From contig JACERY010000013.1 in the NCBI GenBank assembly GCA_013912105.1, forward strand, positions 1 to 49,253: a stretch of 49,253 nucleotides of DNA. Reading direction: 5' to 3'. The notes under the pieces are model-generated. The model was not told where the DNA came from. It saw only the letters and a program-made list of their open reading frames with translations, and made no database searches. This document shows positions 1 through 8,200 of the stretch, piece by piece (position 1 is the stretch's first letter; each line of letters opens with the position of its first letter). The stretch is from Acidimicrobiales bacterium (lineage in GTDB: Bacteria > Actinomycetota > Acidimicrobiia > Acidimicrobiales > UBA8592). The position numbers were made by a program, and so were the translations under genes.

Positions 1-978
1 ACCAGAGATGCTTTAGAAAAGAGTGTTTCTTCACTGGAAGGAGCGAGTTACGGTAGAGCTTTTTCAAGTGGAATGGCAGCGGAAGACACAATTCTTAGAC
101 TTCTAAACCCTGGTGATCACATTGTTATGGGTAACGATGCCTACGGAGGAACCTTTCGTCTTATCTCAAAGGTTCTTACACGCTTTAATATTGAATGGAC
201 AGCAGTAGACCTTTCCAACTCAGCACAAATTAGAGCAGCTATTAATGAAAAGACCCGAATGCTCTGGACGGAGACTCCTTCGAATCCGCTTCTGTCAATT
301 GTCGACATAGAGATGCTTGCTTCAATAGCTCATGAACAAAATGCGTTATGTGTGGTTGACAATACGTTTGCCACCCCATATCTACAACAACCTCTTTCGC
401 TTGGCGCAGATTTTGTCGTTCATTCTGCAACAAAGTATCTCGGTGGTCATTCAGACGTAGTAGGTGGGTTCGTCGCAATGAACAATTGTGAACTTGATGA
501 GCAAATCGCATTTCTCCAAAATGCTATAGGGGCAGTTCCAGCTCCTTGGGACTGTTACCTTCTCATGCGTGGTATCAAAACTCTCCCGATCAGGATGGAC
601 CGACATTGTGAGAACGCCGAAAAGATAGTTGACTTTCTCGTGACACATAAGAAAGTCAATAAAGTCCTATATCCCGGTTTAGAAACTCATTCAACGCATC
701 AGATTGCTATGAAACAAATGAAAAAATATGGGGGGATGGTCTCATTCACTGTTGAAGGGGGAGAAAAAGCTGCTCATGAAATAGTTAGTCGCACAAAAAT
801 TTTTACATTGGCTGAATCTCTAGGCGCAGTAGAGTCATTGATAGAAGTCCCAGCAGCTATGACTCACTTATCTGCAGAAGGGTCTCCACTTGAAGTAGAT
901 CCTTCATTGATCCGGCTTTCTGTGGGCATAGAAACTGCCGATGATCTTCTATCGGATTTGGAAGCAGCCTTAACTTAG
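1..978 (+). CDS. Cystathionine gamma-synthase/lyase-type PLP enzyme, 5'-truncated
   Basis: The reading frame is open from base 1, and the residues before the first Met (base 73) continue the family sequence, so the gene starts outside the window. The product belongs to the Cys/Met-metabolism PLP family that forms or cleaves cystathionine or related thioethers in the cytoplasm. The pyridoxal lysine is the K of SATKYLGGHSD at bases 433-435. The upstream motif VVDNTFATPYLQQP and the C-terminal RLSVGIE segment are typical. Synthase, gamma-lyase and O-acetylhomoserine sulfhydrylase activities cannot be separated from this fragment. The next gene is convergent. A short inverted repeat (CTTAG...CTAAG, 974-991) spans the stop but lacks a T-tract. 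Confidence 0.9.
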   Translation, partial: TRDALEKSVSSLEGASYGRAFSSGMAAEDTILRLLNPGDHIVMGNDAYGGTFRLISKVLTRFNIEWTAVDLSNSAQIRAAINEKTRMLWTETPSNPLLSIVDIEMLASIAHEQNALCVVDNTFATPYLQQPLSLGADFVVHSATKYLGGHSDVVGGFVAMNNCELDEQIAFLQNAIGAVPAPWDCYLLMRGIKTLPIRMDRHCENAEKIVDFLVTHKKVNKVLYPGLETHSTHQIAMKQMKKYGGMVSFTVEGGEKAAHEIVSRTKIFTLAESLGAVESLIEVPAAMTHLSAEGSPLEVDPSLIRLSVGIETADDLLSDLEAALT

Positions 979-994
979 CAGGCCTTCTAAGACA

Positions 995-1897
995 TTAATT
1001 CTGTAGGTGCAGAATGCTGCCAGCTAATTTTTCCAGTTCAACTTCCCAATTGTCAGGTTCAATGTAGGGAACCAAAATAAACTTGCTAGCTCCAGCATCA
1101 ATAAATTCTTTAATTCGACTTTCTAGGTTCCTATGTCCTTGGACTATGAAGTCAGTTGCTTCGAGATTAGGCCTCCGGCTTTGTGCAGCCTTCACTATCC
1201 CTTCAGGCATACTCCCATCTGATGTATAGATGATAAGGGAACCAAAGTGCTCGCGGTCAATTTTTGGTCTACCAATCTCCTTGGAATATTCGTCAATTAC
1301 AGGTATGCCTACCGCTACATCTTCAGGCGTGCAGAAACTGGGAAGCCAGCCATCGCCTAGTCTTCCCACACGCCGGAGTTCAGATTTGGCGAGGCCTCCA
1401 AGCCAGATCTCAAGGGGATTCTGGATTGGTTTTGGAAGTAAGCGCACGTTTTCCATTGAGAACCTATCTCCACGGTGAGTAACTTGTTCTTCTTCCCAGA
1501 GTCGACGCATTAGGGGCAGAGCTTCATTGAACCACGGCGAGCGATCTTCTCTGTTAAGGCCGAAAGCTTGGTGTTCTGCGAGATTTACAGCTCCTAAACC
1601 AAATGCTGGAAGAATACGGCCATTCGAAACCACATCTAAGCTCGCCAAAGCTTTAGCGAGCAAAACAGGGTTTCTTCCTGGAAGGACCATGACTGATGGT
1701 CCAAATTTTAATTTTTCTGTTCTGGCGGCTATCCAACTCATAAGTACTATGGGATCAAGAGTTGACCCAGAAACCTTTTCAGAGAACCATAGAGAGTCAA
1801 ATTGTAAACGCTCTAAATTATCTGCGAGATTCGTTAAAATTTTTGAATCATTTGATTTTGAATTTGTTCCGAGGCCTAAACCAATTCGAACTTTCAA
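995..1897 (-). CDS. LLM-class (luciferase-like) F420-dependent oxidoreductase
   Basis: A 300-residue protein of the bacterial luciferase-like monooxygenase superfamily, which uses F420 or FMN in a TIM barrel. Visible signatures are the N-terminal IGLGLGTNS strand, the DSLWFSEKV segment, the FGPSVMVLPGRNPVLLAKAL stretch, and EIWLGGLAKSELRRVGRLGDG. Length fits the F420-dependent branch common in actinobacteria. The start is TTG with a GAGGGT ribosome-binding site upstream. It is convergent with the PLP enzyme and divergent from the P450. The substrate cannot be told from sequence, and the F420 preference is inferred from family and host type. Confidence 0.88.
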   Translation of the reverse strand: MKVRIGLGLGTNSKSNDSKILTNLADNLERLQFDSLWFSEKVSGSTLDPIVLMSWIAARTEKLKFGPSVMVLPGRNPVLLAKALASLDVVSNGRILPAFGLGAVNLAEHQAFGLNREDRSPWFNEALPLMRRLWEEEQVTHRGDRFSMENVRLLPKPIQNPLEIWLGGLAKSELRRVGRLGDGWLPSFCTPEDVAVGIPVIDEYSKEIGRPKIDREHFGSLIIYTSDGSMPEGIVKAAQSRRPNLEATDFIVQGHRNLESRIKEFIDAGASKFILVPYIEPDNWEVELEKLAGSILHLQN

Positions 1898-1993
1898 TTA
1901 TCTACCCTCATTTCGTTTTTTCTATTCTAATGAAGTTTATTAAATCACGTATTTCAAATAAAACAAGAGAGCGGTAACTGCTATAATTCCAAC

Positions 1994-3244
1994 ATGGAAA
2001 TTGAAGGAGATCAGTTCGAATTAGATAAGAGCTTTCTTGACCCTGTAACTCAGGATGACCCATTTGAAGCTTATGACGAACTTCGGCAGCATTGCCCTGT
2101 GTACAAACTTCCTGAAACAGGCCTATTTATGGTTACCCGCTACGAAGATGTCCGTGAGGTTTTGACTACATCTTCTGTTTTTTCAAGTAGGCCTGGAGCT
2201 GGAGCTGGGGGAGCGAACGAAGCTTCAAAAGCTCATGCTGCAGTCTTCTCAGAGAAGGGGTGGGTAAAGGCTCGAACCCTCCAGAGGACAGATCCCCCTG
2301 AGCACACCCAGTATAGGAAAATACTGGGACGAGTTTTTACGAATAGAACCGTCGAAAGAATGCGGCCAAGGCTAGAAGAAATAACAAATCAATTAATAGA
2401 TAATTTTATAGATCGAGGTTCCTGTGAATTTGTTTCTGAATTTGCTCTTCCTCTCCCAGGTATATTTATTTGCGAGCAATTAGGTCTCCCAGCAGAAGAG
2501 TATGGAACATTTAAGAAATGGGCCGACGCAATGCTGGCTATGTCACAGAAGCCCCTCTCACCTGAGGAAGCGACTATGCAAGCTGAATTAGAGGTAGAAG
2601 CCCAACACCATTTGGCAAAAGAATTTAAAAAGCGGAGAGAAGAACCTGCAGATGATTTAATTTCCCTTATCGTTCATGCGCATGAGGATGATGAACCCTT
2701 TACTATGGAAGAGTTACAAGATCTTATGCATCAGCTTGTTACTGGTGGATTTGAAACAACTACTGCAGCTATTTCGAAGGCTATGTTGTTGTTGCTGCAA
2801 TATCCGGATCAAATGGAAAAGTTGCGATCCGACCCTTCACTTATAAAAAACTTTATTGAAGAAAGTTTAAGGTTTGATAGCCCAGTTGCAGGACTTTGGA
2901 GAACAACAGCTTGCCCTGTTGATATTGGGGGAGCCTCCATCCCTGAAGGTTCTCCTGTGATGCCAAGATTTGCTTCAGCGAACAGGGATCCTGAAATGTT
3001 CGAATCACCTGAAAAGTTCGATATTGAACGAGAAAATGTGAATCAACATATGGCATTTGGGCTAGGAAGCCATTTCTGCCTTGGCGCATCACTAGCTAGA
3101 GCGGAGTTGCTAGCGGCCTTCACAATAATTCTTGACCGTCTGGATGATATTCATTTGATTGGAGAGATGGGTCAGGAAATCCACAACTTTAGTTTTTTCT
3201 TAAGGCCTATGAAGGAACTCAACATAGGATTCTCAAAAAAATAG
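1994..3244 (+). CDS. Cytochrome P450
   Basis: A 416-residue soluble bacterial P450 that would insert oxygen into an unknown substrate with electrons from a ferredoxin and reductase. The heme-binding loop is FGLGSHFCLGA with the thiolate Cys362. The I-helix oxygen-binding motif reads TGGFETTT (250-257), with Glu254 in place of the more usual Asp. The K-helix ExxR is EESLR. The WRTTACPVDIGG stretch precedes the usual beta region. No ferredoxin or reductase partner lies next to it. It stands alone between a divergent oxidoreductase and a convergent hypothetical gene. The start ATG at 1994 is unopposed upstream, and the RBS is weak. Confidence 0.95.
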   Translation: MEIEGDQFELDKSFLDPVTQDDPFEAYDELRQHCPVYKLPETGLFMVTRYEDVREVLTTSSVFSSRPGAGAGGANEASKAHAAVFSEKGWVKARTLQRTDPPEHTQYRKILGRVFTNRTVERMRPRLEEITNQLIDNFIDRGSCEFVSEFALPLPGIFICEQLGLPAEEYGTFKKWADAMLAMSQKPLSPEEATMQAELEVEAQHHLAKEFKKRREEPADDLISLIVHAHEDDEPFTMEELQDLMHQLVTGGFETTTAAISKAMLLLLQYPDQMEKLRSDPSLIKNFIEESLRFDSPVAGLWRTTACPVDIGGASIPEGSPVMPRFASANRDPEMFESPEKFDIERENVNQHMAFGLGSHFCLGASLARAELLAAFTIILDRLDDIHLIGEMGQEIHNFSFFLRPMKELNIGFSKK

Positions 3245-3266
3245 ACAGTCTAAACTATTGACTGAA

Positions 3267-3851
3267 TCAAGTTTCTTGGCATTTCTCTGAAACACCAGCT
3301 CTGCAAGCAGAGCATTTCCCGCATCCAGGAGACAAAGAGTCAGTAACAATACTGGTTGCTTCGCCCAAACTAAGAGGAGCGCCTCTGTATTGAGTTGGGT
3401 CTCCAATTTCACGGATCGCTGGTTTAGACCAGTGCATCAGATCCGCCACTCCTGAAACAACTTTTTGCCACTCTTCAGGGTTCCACCCTTGAGCAGAGGC
3501 AATCAGCTCGGGTGCTTGATTTATATGGATTATCCCTGGGGTTTCAGTCATTCCAATATGCTTAATAAAGGTAAAATCTGGGTCAGTGAATGTTAAATAG
3601 TCAGTAGACCAGGGGCCTAAAAAACGTTCTGTTTCATCTGCTGTGCCACCAACTAGCCATCCAACGCGACAATCTGCGTCAGTGAAGTTTCCGAGAATTC
3701 TTCCTGCTGTCTTAACAATCCAAGAACTTTCATGTGTGAAAGGGTCTAATACGACAAGAAGTAGATGGAATGAAGTTACCCAACCTTTTAAAGGTAACGA
3801 CTGCCCATTTAATGAAGTTAAGATTGTATTAGGATCTGGTGACTTGTGCAC
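3267..3851 (-). CDS. Conserved hypothetical, thioredoxin-fold-like protein with Cys-rich tail
   Basis: 194 residues starting at a GTG codon. Residues 1-120 read like a peroxiredoxin/TlpA-type fold: strands HLLLVVLDPFTHESSWIV, then CRVGWLVGG, then FTFIKHIGM...PGIIHI, which resembles the cis-Pro region. There is no N-terminal CxxC. The striking part is the C-terminal tail CGKCSACRAG...C, with Cys177, Cys180, Cys183 and Cys191, which could bind a metal or act in thiol exchange. It is convergent with the P450 gene. I recognise it as a conserved actinobacterial type without an assigned function. Fold assignment is inference. Confidence 0.72.
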   Translation of the reverse strand: MHKSPDPNTILTSLNGQSLPLKGWVTSFHLLLVVLDPFTHESSWIVKTAGRILGNFTDADCRVGWLVGGTADETERFLGPWSTDYLTFTDPDFTFIKHIGMTETPGIIHINQAPELIASAQGWNPEEWQKVVSGVADLMHWSKPAIREIGDPTQYRGAPLSLGEATSIVTDSLSPGCGKCSACRAGVSEKCQET

Positions 3852-3970
3852 GATAGAAAACTAGCGCATTGTGATTTGAATAGGGAATTTAAAGAGCAAT
3901 AGCTAGGGAAACTATGAATATTTTTATGTCGAAGAACTTTGAAAAAATGATTTCTGAGAGCGGTTATTAA

Positions 3971-5242
3971 ATGGGGCGCCTCCATCAGTTTGTCTACCTA
4001 GGCGCTACGTTACTGATTTCTTTTGTATTATTTTCTTGTTCAGAATCAAAATATGCAATAGAAAAAACCGAGGAAGTGAGTTCGTCTAGCTCTACTCCTA
4101 CTCCTACTCCTACTCCTACTCCTACTCCTACTCCTACTCCTACTCCTACTCCTACTCCTACTCCTACTCCTACTCCTACTCCTACTCCTACTCCTACTCC
4201 TACTCCTACTCCTACTTCTCGTAATGCAAGACTGGCATTTACAGGAGATATTCTTAGCCACACCGCCGTATTTGAGAGAGCGAAACTTTATGGAGCTCCT
4301 CGAGAGATCTATGACTACAAACCGATGTTTTCTCGAGTCAAAAGTATTATTAGCGAAGCTGATCTTGCTATCTGTCACCTAGAAACGCCTATATCCTCAG
4401 ATAATCTTGAACTCTCCGGCTATCCAATATTTAATGCCCCGAAAGAGCTTGCGGAGAATTTAGCCGCTATCGGATATGACGGCTGTTCAACTGCGTCTAA
4501 TCACTCAATGGATAAAGGCGTTCTGGGAGTGTTCTCAACTATCAACCAATTAGAAGCTGCTGGCCTCAAATGGGCAGGAATGGCTCGCACATTTGATGAA
4601 AAGGAAATTCCCACCTTTTATTTAGTGAATGACATTGTGATAGCTCACCTTTCGTACACGTATGGGCTCAATGGATTTATTCTGCCTAAACAATTCCCAT
4701 TCCTTGTAGATGAAATTGATAGTGCAGCCATACTTCACGAAGCAAAAATCGCACGGAATTTTGGGGCAGAATTTATCATCGTCAGTCTGCAATGGGGAGA
4801 AGAATACCAAGCTATTCCGTCAACGGAACAGGAAAATCTAGCGAATGAATTGCTAAGTAACCCAAATGTGGACTTAATAGTTGGAAGCCATGTCCATGTG
4901 ATACAACCAATAGGAACGATAAACCAAAAGCCAGTTATATATGGTTTGGGAAATTTCTTATCAAATCAATCTGCAAATTGTTGTCCAGAAGAAACACAAA
5001 ATGGCCTCGTAGTTTTTGTCGATATAGAAGGAATTCGCGGTCAGGTTCATAATGTGGTTGATCTCTCAATCATGCCAACCAGAGTTGACAGGTCAGATTT
5101 TACAATTATTCCTTTGCCTCTAGCGCTCGAGGCTGACGAAATCAGTAACTACACAAGGAACATTTATGAAACGGCTATCAAAAAAACAGAGACAATTCTC
5201 AGCATGTTGGATAACAACTATTCTTTAGGAGAAAGTAACTAA
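3971..5242 (+). CDS. CapA-family (PGA_cap) metallophosphatase-like lipoprotein with Thr-Pro linker
   Basis: 423 residues. Residues 1-23 form a lipoprotein signal with lipobox VLFSC (Cys23). A short Ser-rich stretch is followed by a (Thr-Pro)20 linker, then a CapA-type domain starting at NARLAFTGDILSH. Family signatures are the TGDI metal motif, CHLETPIS, ASNHSMDKG, and VGSHVHVIQPIG. CapA-family proteins are linked to poly-gamma-glutamate or other surface polymer biology; the enzyme role is not well fixed. The Thr-Pro linker probably lifts the domain away from the membrane. No capB/capC genes are nearby, so capsule synthesis is not implied. The start ATG directly abuts the stop of a possible 18-codon ORF. 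Confidence 0.9.
   Translation: MGRLHQFVYLGATLLISFVLFSCSESKYAIEKTEEVSSSSSTPTPTPTPTPTPTPTPTPTPTPTPTPTPTPTPTPTPTPTPTSRNARLAFTGDILSHTAVFERAKLYGAPREIYDYKPMFSRVKSIISEADLAICHLETPISSDNLELSGYPIFNAPKELAENLAAIGYDGCSTASNHSMDKGVLGVFSTINQLEAAGLKWAGMARTFDEKEIPTFYLVNDIVIAHLSYTYGLNGFILPKQFPFLVDEIDSAAILHEAKIARNFGAEFIIVSLQWGEEYQAIPSTEQENLANELLSNPNVDLIVGSHVHVIQPIGTINQKPVIYGLGNFLSNQSANCCPEETQNGLVVFVDIEGIRGQVHNVVDLSIMPTRVDRSDFTIIPLPLALEADEISNYTRNIYETAIKKTETILSMLDNNYSLGESN
4094..4213 (+). repeat. Perfect hexanucleotide microsatellite (ACTCCT)20
   Basis: Twenty uninterrupted copies of ACTCCT (120 bp), in frame in the capA-like gene and coding for (Thr-Pro)20. A further ACT follows at 4214-4216. Every Thr is ACT and every Pro is CCT, with no synonymous drift, which indicates recent expansion by slippage or gene conversion. 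Because the unit is 6 bp, copy-number change alters linker length without a frameshift. The tract also creates long antisense open frames of Val-Gly or Arg-Ser repeats that should not be annotated. Confidence 0.98.
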
Positions 5243-5249
5243 TATAAAT

Positions 5250-5576
5250 CTACTTTCTATGTCGCAAATTCCTGCTTTGTCGCCGGACACTTAAGATCGC
5301 AACAATTGGAAACAAGACTAAAAGGCCCAAAAGAGTAAGTTGTAAAGCCCCGCCTCTATCAGTAGCGCTTGAAGGAGGAGTCCCAGAACCAGGTTTTGGA
5401 ATAATGCTATTCCCATCATCGCTTTGAAAAACCTTTACTCCATCAGAGCTAGGATTCTCTTCAGCCAATATTGGACTAGCGCCAAATGCTAGAAGGTGGG
5501 TGCAAAGCCCAAACAGAAGAATAAGAAAAAAAAATTTGAACCCTAATTCAGATTTCTGCTCTTTAATATATGCCAT
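5250..5576 (-). CDS. Small secreted/membrane protein with signal peptide and C-terminal TM helix
   Basis: 108 residues. An N-terminal hydrophobic segment (FFFLILLFGLCTHLLAFG) ends near an Ala-rich cleavage region. A polar low-complexity middle with Gly, Pro and Ser follows. A second hydrophobic helix (LQLTLLGLLVLFPIVAIL) is followed by a basic tail RRQSRNLRHRK. This is the layout of a single-pass surface protein anchored at its C-terminus, with the middle outside. No LPxTG motif is present. It is divergent from mutY, only 27 bp apart, and convergent with the capA-like gene. Function is unknown; the topology is inference from hydrophobicity. Confidence 0.6.
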   Translation of the reverse strand: MAYIKEQKSELGFKFFFLILLFGLCTHLLAFGASPILAEENPSSDGVKVFQSDDGNSIIPKPGSGTPPSSATDRGGALQLTLLGLLVLFPIVAILSVRRQSRNLRHRK

Positions 5577-5603
5577 GCATCAATCTTAGGGCTACGTTCT
5601 TGT

Positions 5604-6473
5604 TTGATGCACAGTAGTACACAAGAGCAAGTACTTAAATGGTGGGAATCTAAACAAAGAGACTTTCCGTGGCGGCAAACCCGCGATCCTTGGGCAATTC
5701 TTGTTAGCGAATTTATGCTTCAGCAAACGCAAACTCAACGTGTTATTCCAAAATACCAAAAATTTCTCCATAGGTTTCCAACTGTATACTCTTGCAGCGA
5801 AAGCACGCCTGCGGCAGTAATTGAATTATGGAGTGGTCTTGGCTATAACAGGCGGGCAAAAAATTTACATTCCACCGCTCAGATAATTGTTAGCCAATAC
5901 GATGGGGCTATTCCTAACAGGCTTGAAGCTTTACGTTCCCTACCTGGAATAGGCGAGTACACAGCACGTGCAATCCTGTCTTTTGCTTTTGAGCTAGATG
6001 TAGCCGTCGTAGATGTAAACGTTAGGAGAGTTCTGAGTCGTATCGAAGGAAAATTTTTATCTAATGGTGAAAGCCAAGAAATTGCCGATAAAAATTTACC
6101 CGCTCATGATGGGTGGAGGTGGAATCAAGCAATGATTGAAATCGGTTCAACAATCTGTACCTCAAAAAAAGTAAATTGCCGTATATGTCCTCTCCGCGAT
6201 AACTGTGCCTGGGTAAATAATCCTGAAATCCCTGATCCCTCTTTGAATCCGGAACGTTCAATGTCTAAAGCAGAACCTTTTGTGGGTTCGGACCGACAAG
6301 GTAGAGGGAAGTTAGTTGAAGAGCTACGAGGCAGAGATGTCACGATAGAAGAAATCGGAACTGTTATGGGTTGGCCTGAAGATTCAGATAGGTGTTTTAG
6401 AGTTCTAAATCGACTTATTAATGATGGTTTAGTAATTGAAAATGGAAAAGGGGAGTTTTCTTTACCTAAATAA
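5604..6473 (+). CDS. mutY: A/G-specific adenine glycosylase MutY
   Basis: 289-residue base-excision repair glycosylase that removes adenine mispaired with 8-oxoguanine. Visible features are catalytic Glu36 in SEFMLQQTQTQ, the helix-hairpin-helix LPGIGEYTA (113-121), catalytic Asp137 in VVDVNVRRV, and the [4Fe-4S] ligands Cys185, Cys192, Cys195 and Cys201 in the C-X6-C-X2-C-X5-C pattern. The C-terminal MutT-like 8-oxoG recognition domain appears to be missing. It is replaced by a short winged-helix-like region, as in other short actinobacterial MutY proteins. Start is ATG-ATG (5604 or 5607). The cluster would be supplied by the SUF system encoded downstream. Confidence 0.95.
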   Translation: MMHSSTQEQVLKWWESKQRDFPWRQTRDPWAILVSEFMLQQTQTQRVIPKYQKFLHRFPTVYSCSESTPAAVIELWSGLGYNRRAKNLHSTAQIIVSQYDGAIPNRLEALRSLPGIGEYTARAILSFAFELDVAVVDVNVRRVLSRIEGKFLSNGESQEIADKNLPAHDGWRWNQAMIEIGSTICTSKKVNCRICPLRDNCAWVNNPEIPDPSLNPERSMSKAEPFVGSDRQGRGKLVEELRGRDVTIEEIGTVMGWPEDSDRCFRVLNRLINDGLVIENGKGEFSLPK

Positions 6474-6489
6474 ATGGTAAATTCCTCCG

Positions 6490-7674
6490 GTGGATTCTCT
6501 TTCGTTATCAGAAGCAAGAAAACTTGCCTTAGGGGCGCAAGGTTTTGGGAAAGCATTGCCGAAATCTCAGGTGACTGCCAGTCAAATGAAGAAGGCCATG
6601 AACCTAATGAGAGTTGTTCAATTGGACGCAGTACCAATAGTTCTCCGTAGCCAATATGTCCCCTTTTTTTCTCGATTAGGAAATTACGATATTAATCTCT
6701 ATAACAGAATTGCTTATAAGGAAGATAAGTGGTTTGAATTATGGGCGCATGAAGCAAGTATTGCATCTATAGAAACGGAACCATATTTTCGTTTTCTTAA
6801 ATCTAGAGCTCAGCAAGGGGAGACGTGGAAGGGTCTTTATCAAGTAGCGACTGAAGACCCAAAGTACGTTAAGCAAATCTTGCGTGAAGTAGAAATGTTC
6901 GGTCCTTTAGAAGCTAAAAATTTAAAAGATCCAAAGCCTATAAAGAGTACTGGCTGGGGTAGCCGGTCAAAGGGGCAGTTGATATTGAATTGGTTATACA
7001 GAATTGGGGAATTAGGAATACGAAGAGGGGGCAACTTTGAAAAAAAATATGACCTCCTGTCCCGTATAGTCCCAGAAAAAATACTGTCAACTCCTACGCC
7101 TTCTGAAGAAACTGCGGTGAAAGCGCTATTCGTCTCAGCGATAGAAGCACTGGGTGTAGGAACGGCATTAGATGTGTTTGATTACTTTCGGATTCGCCAC
7201 CCTAACGCACTTCAGTTTTTAGACGATCTTGTTGCGGAAGGCATTGTAAAGGAAATCAACGTTGAAGGTTGGAAAAGAGGAGCTTACGTGATGAAAAGTA
7301 CTAAGATTCCTAGAGAAATTAATGCTTCAACGGTGCTGACTCCGTTTGATCCAATTGTCTGGAACCGAAAGCGCCTAAAACGTCTTTTTGATTTTGACTA
7401 CAAACTTGAAATTTATAAACCAAAAATCAAAAGGCAATATGGATACTATGTCATGCCGTATCTTCTCGAAGACAAAATAGTCGCCAGATTTGATTTAGCA
7501 AACAGGCGGAACACTAAATCGCTTAACGTGTTAGGGGCATTCTTAGAGGAAGAATCAAATGCAAGGACCGTGGGGAAATCGGCACATAGTGCACTCAAAA
7601 AATTCGCATTCTTTCTTGGAAGCACAAATCTAGAAATCGAAGAAAACGGAGATCTATCTAAGTATTTGAAATGA
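6490..7674 (+). CDS. YcaQ-like winged-helix DNA glycosylase family protein (HTH_42)
   Basis: 394 residues from a GTG start preceded by a CCTCCGG-containing spacer, 16 bp after mutY, so probably co-transcribed. It matches the crosslink-repair glycosylase YcaQ/AlkX-type winged-helix family. Key marks are VVQLDAVPIVLRSQY near residues 39-53 (family QxD motif is read here as QLD), WFELWAHEAS, and LTPFDPIVWNRKRLKRLF followed by YVMPYLL and ARFDLANRR. The family can unhook interstrand DNA crosslinks in some members. Pairing with mutY supports a DNA-repair role, but activity on crosslinks is inferred. Confidence 0.85.
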   Translation: MDSLSLSEARKLALGAQGFGKALPKSQVTASQMKKAMNLMRVVQLDAVPIVLRSQYVPFFSRLGNYDINLYNRIAYKEDKWFELWAHEASIASIETEPYFRFLKSRAQQGETWKGLYQVATEDPKYVKQILREVEMFGPLEAKNLKDPKPIKSTGWGSRSKGQLILNWLYRIGELGIRRGGNFEKKYDLLSRIVPEKILSTPTPSEETAVKALFVSAIEALGVGTALDVFDYFRIRHPNALQFLDDLVAEGIVKEINVEGWKRGAYVMKSTKIPREINASTVLTPFDPIVWNRKRLKRLFDFDYKLEIYKPKIKRQYGYYVMPYLLEDKIVARFDLANRRNTKSLNVLGAFLEEESNARTVGKSAHSALKKFAFFLGSTNLEIEENGDLSKYLK

Positions 7675-7684
7675 TTAACGAAAG

Positions 7685-8200
7685 TCAACTCGTAAGAGCG
7701 TTAACAACCTGTGCAAAGGCCTTATAGGCAAGGTCTTTCATTTCCTCATCAGTTCGATCTTGTATAGGGTGCTTGGTGAATACGCACTCTACGGATGATC
7801 TTAGAGCTTTAGATTGTCCCTCAGCTGCAGAAATAAATTCCTCAGTAGCTACTACCACCCCGAGGACACCTCTTTTATGAAGATCTGTTATGTCATGCAC
7901 ACTGCATGTCGTGCAACTACCTCAATCAGCTAAAGCTTCAATAACTGCATCACATTGACTTGCTATCTCATGTCTAAGATCCACAGGGGCAGGTTTCGTA
8001 AAAGTTGGCTTCATAAAGCGCCTAGTCTTCGCCCCGCCTTCATTTAATAAAGACTCAAGAGTATCAAGGAATATGTCGCCTCTAGGTTTGCTGATGTCAA
8101 GTAAGCCAATAGTTGCTCCATCAATGGAGGATAATCGATCAGGACTTCCAACTTCAGACGGGAATTCTTCTGAAGTCGGATCTAAGACTTTTAAACTCAT
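7685..8200 (-). CDS. UGSC-family selenoprotein (in-frame TGA read as selenocysteine)
   Basis: Two open frames in the same phase (8200-7925 and 7921-7685) are separated only by TGA at 7924-7922. Read through as Sec, they make one 171-residue protein with motif ...CDAVIEALAD-U93-G-S-C96-T-T-C99-SVHDITDL. This matches the known UGSC family of (seleno)proteins, whose Cys homologues carry CGSC at this place. The start is ATG at 8200 with AAGGGAG upstream, overlapping the previous stop as ATGA. A longer frame from 8251 would overlap the upstream gene needlessly. The biochemical function of the family is not established; a redox role at U93/C96/C99 is inferred. No selA, selB, selC or selD gene is in the window. 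Confidence 0.87.
7894..7908 (-). promoter_or_regulatory. Candidate bacterial SECIS hairpin
   Basis: Starting 13 bases past the TGA, the mRNA can form CAUGCA-GUG-UGCAUG: a perfect 6-bp stem with a 3-base loop beginning with G. The loop begins 20 bases after the UGA. This fits the general bacterial SECIS description (short stem, small apical loop with G in its first two bases, set about 16-37 bases after UGA). A competing 5-bp stem (UGCAC/GUGCA) overlaps it. The element lies inside the coding region, as expected for bacteria. Confidence 0.7.

Noticed and set aside
974..991. Inverted repeat CTTAG...CTAAG between convergent genes as terminator
   Set aside because: Only five pairs and no T-tract in either direction; not supported as an intrinsic terminator.
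3241..3263. CAGTC...GACTG inverted repeat between the P450 and the convergent gene
   Set aside because: A 5-bp stem with no T-run; too weak to call.
3914..3970. 18-codon frame ending right before capA-like ATG (3971)
   Set aside because: TAGGGAA stands before it and it abuts the next gene, but the peptide is Lys/Glu/Phe-rich without features. No firm support as a gene.
4046..4378. Antisense frames of Val-Gly and Arg-Ser repeats over the ACTCCT tract
   Set aside because: They arise from the hexanucleotide repeat read in other frames; the real gene is the lipoprotein on the + strand.
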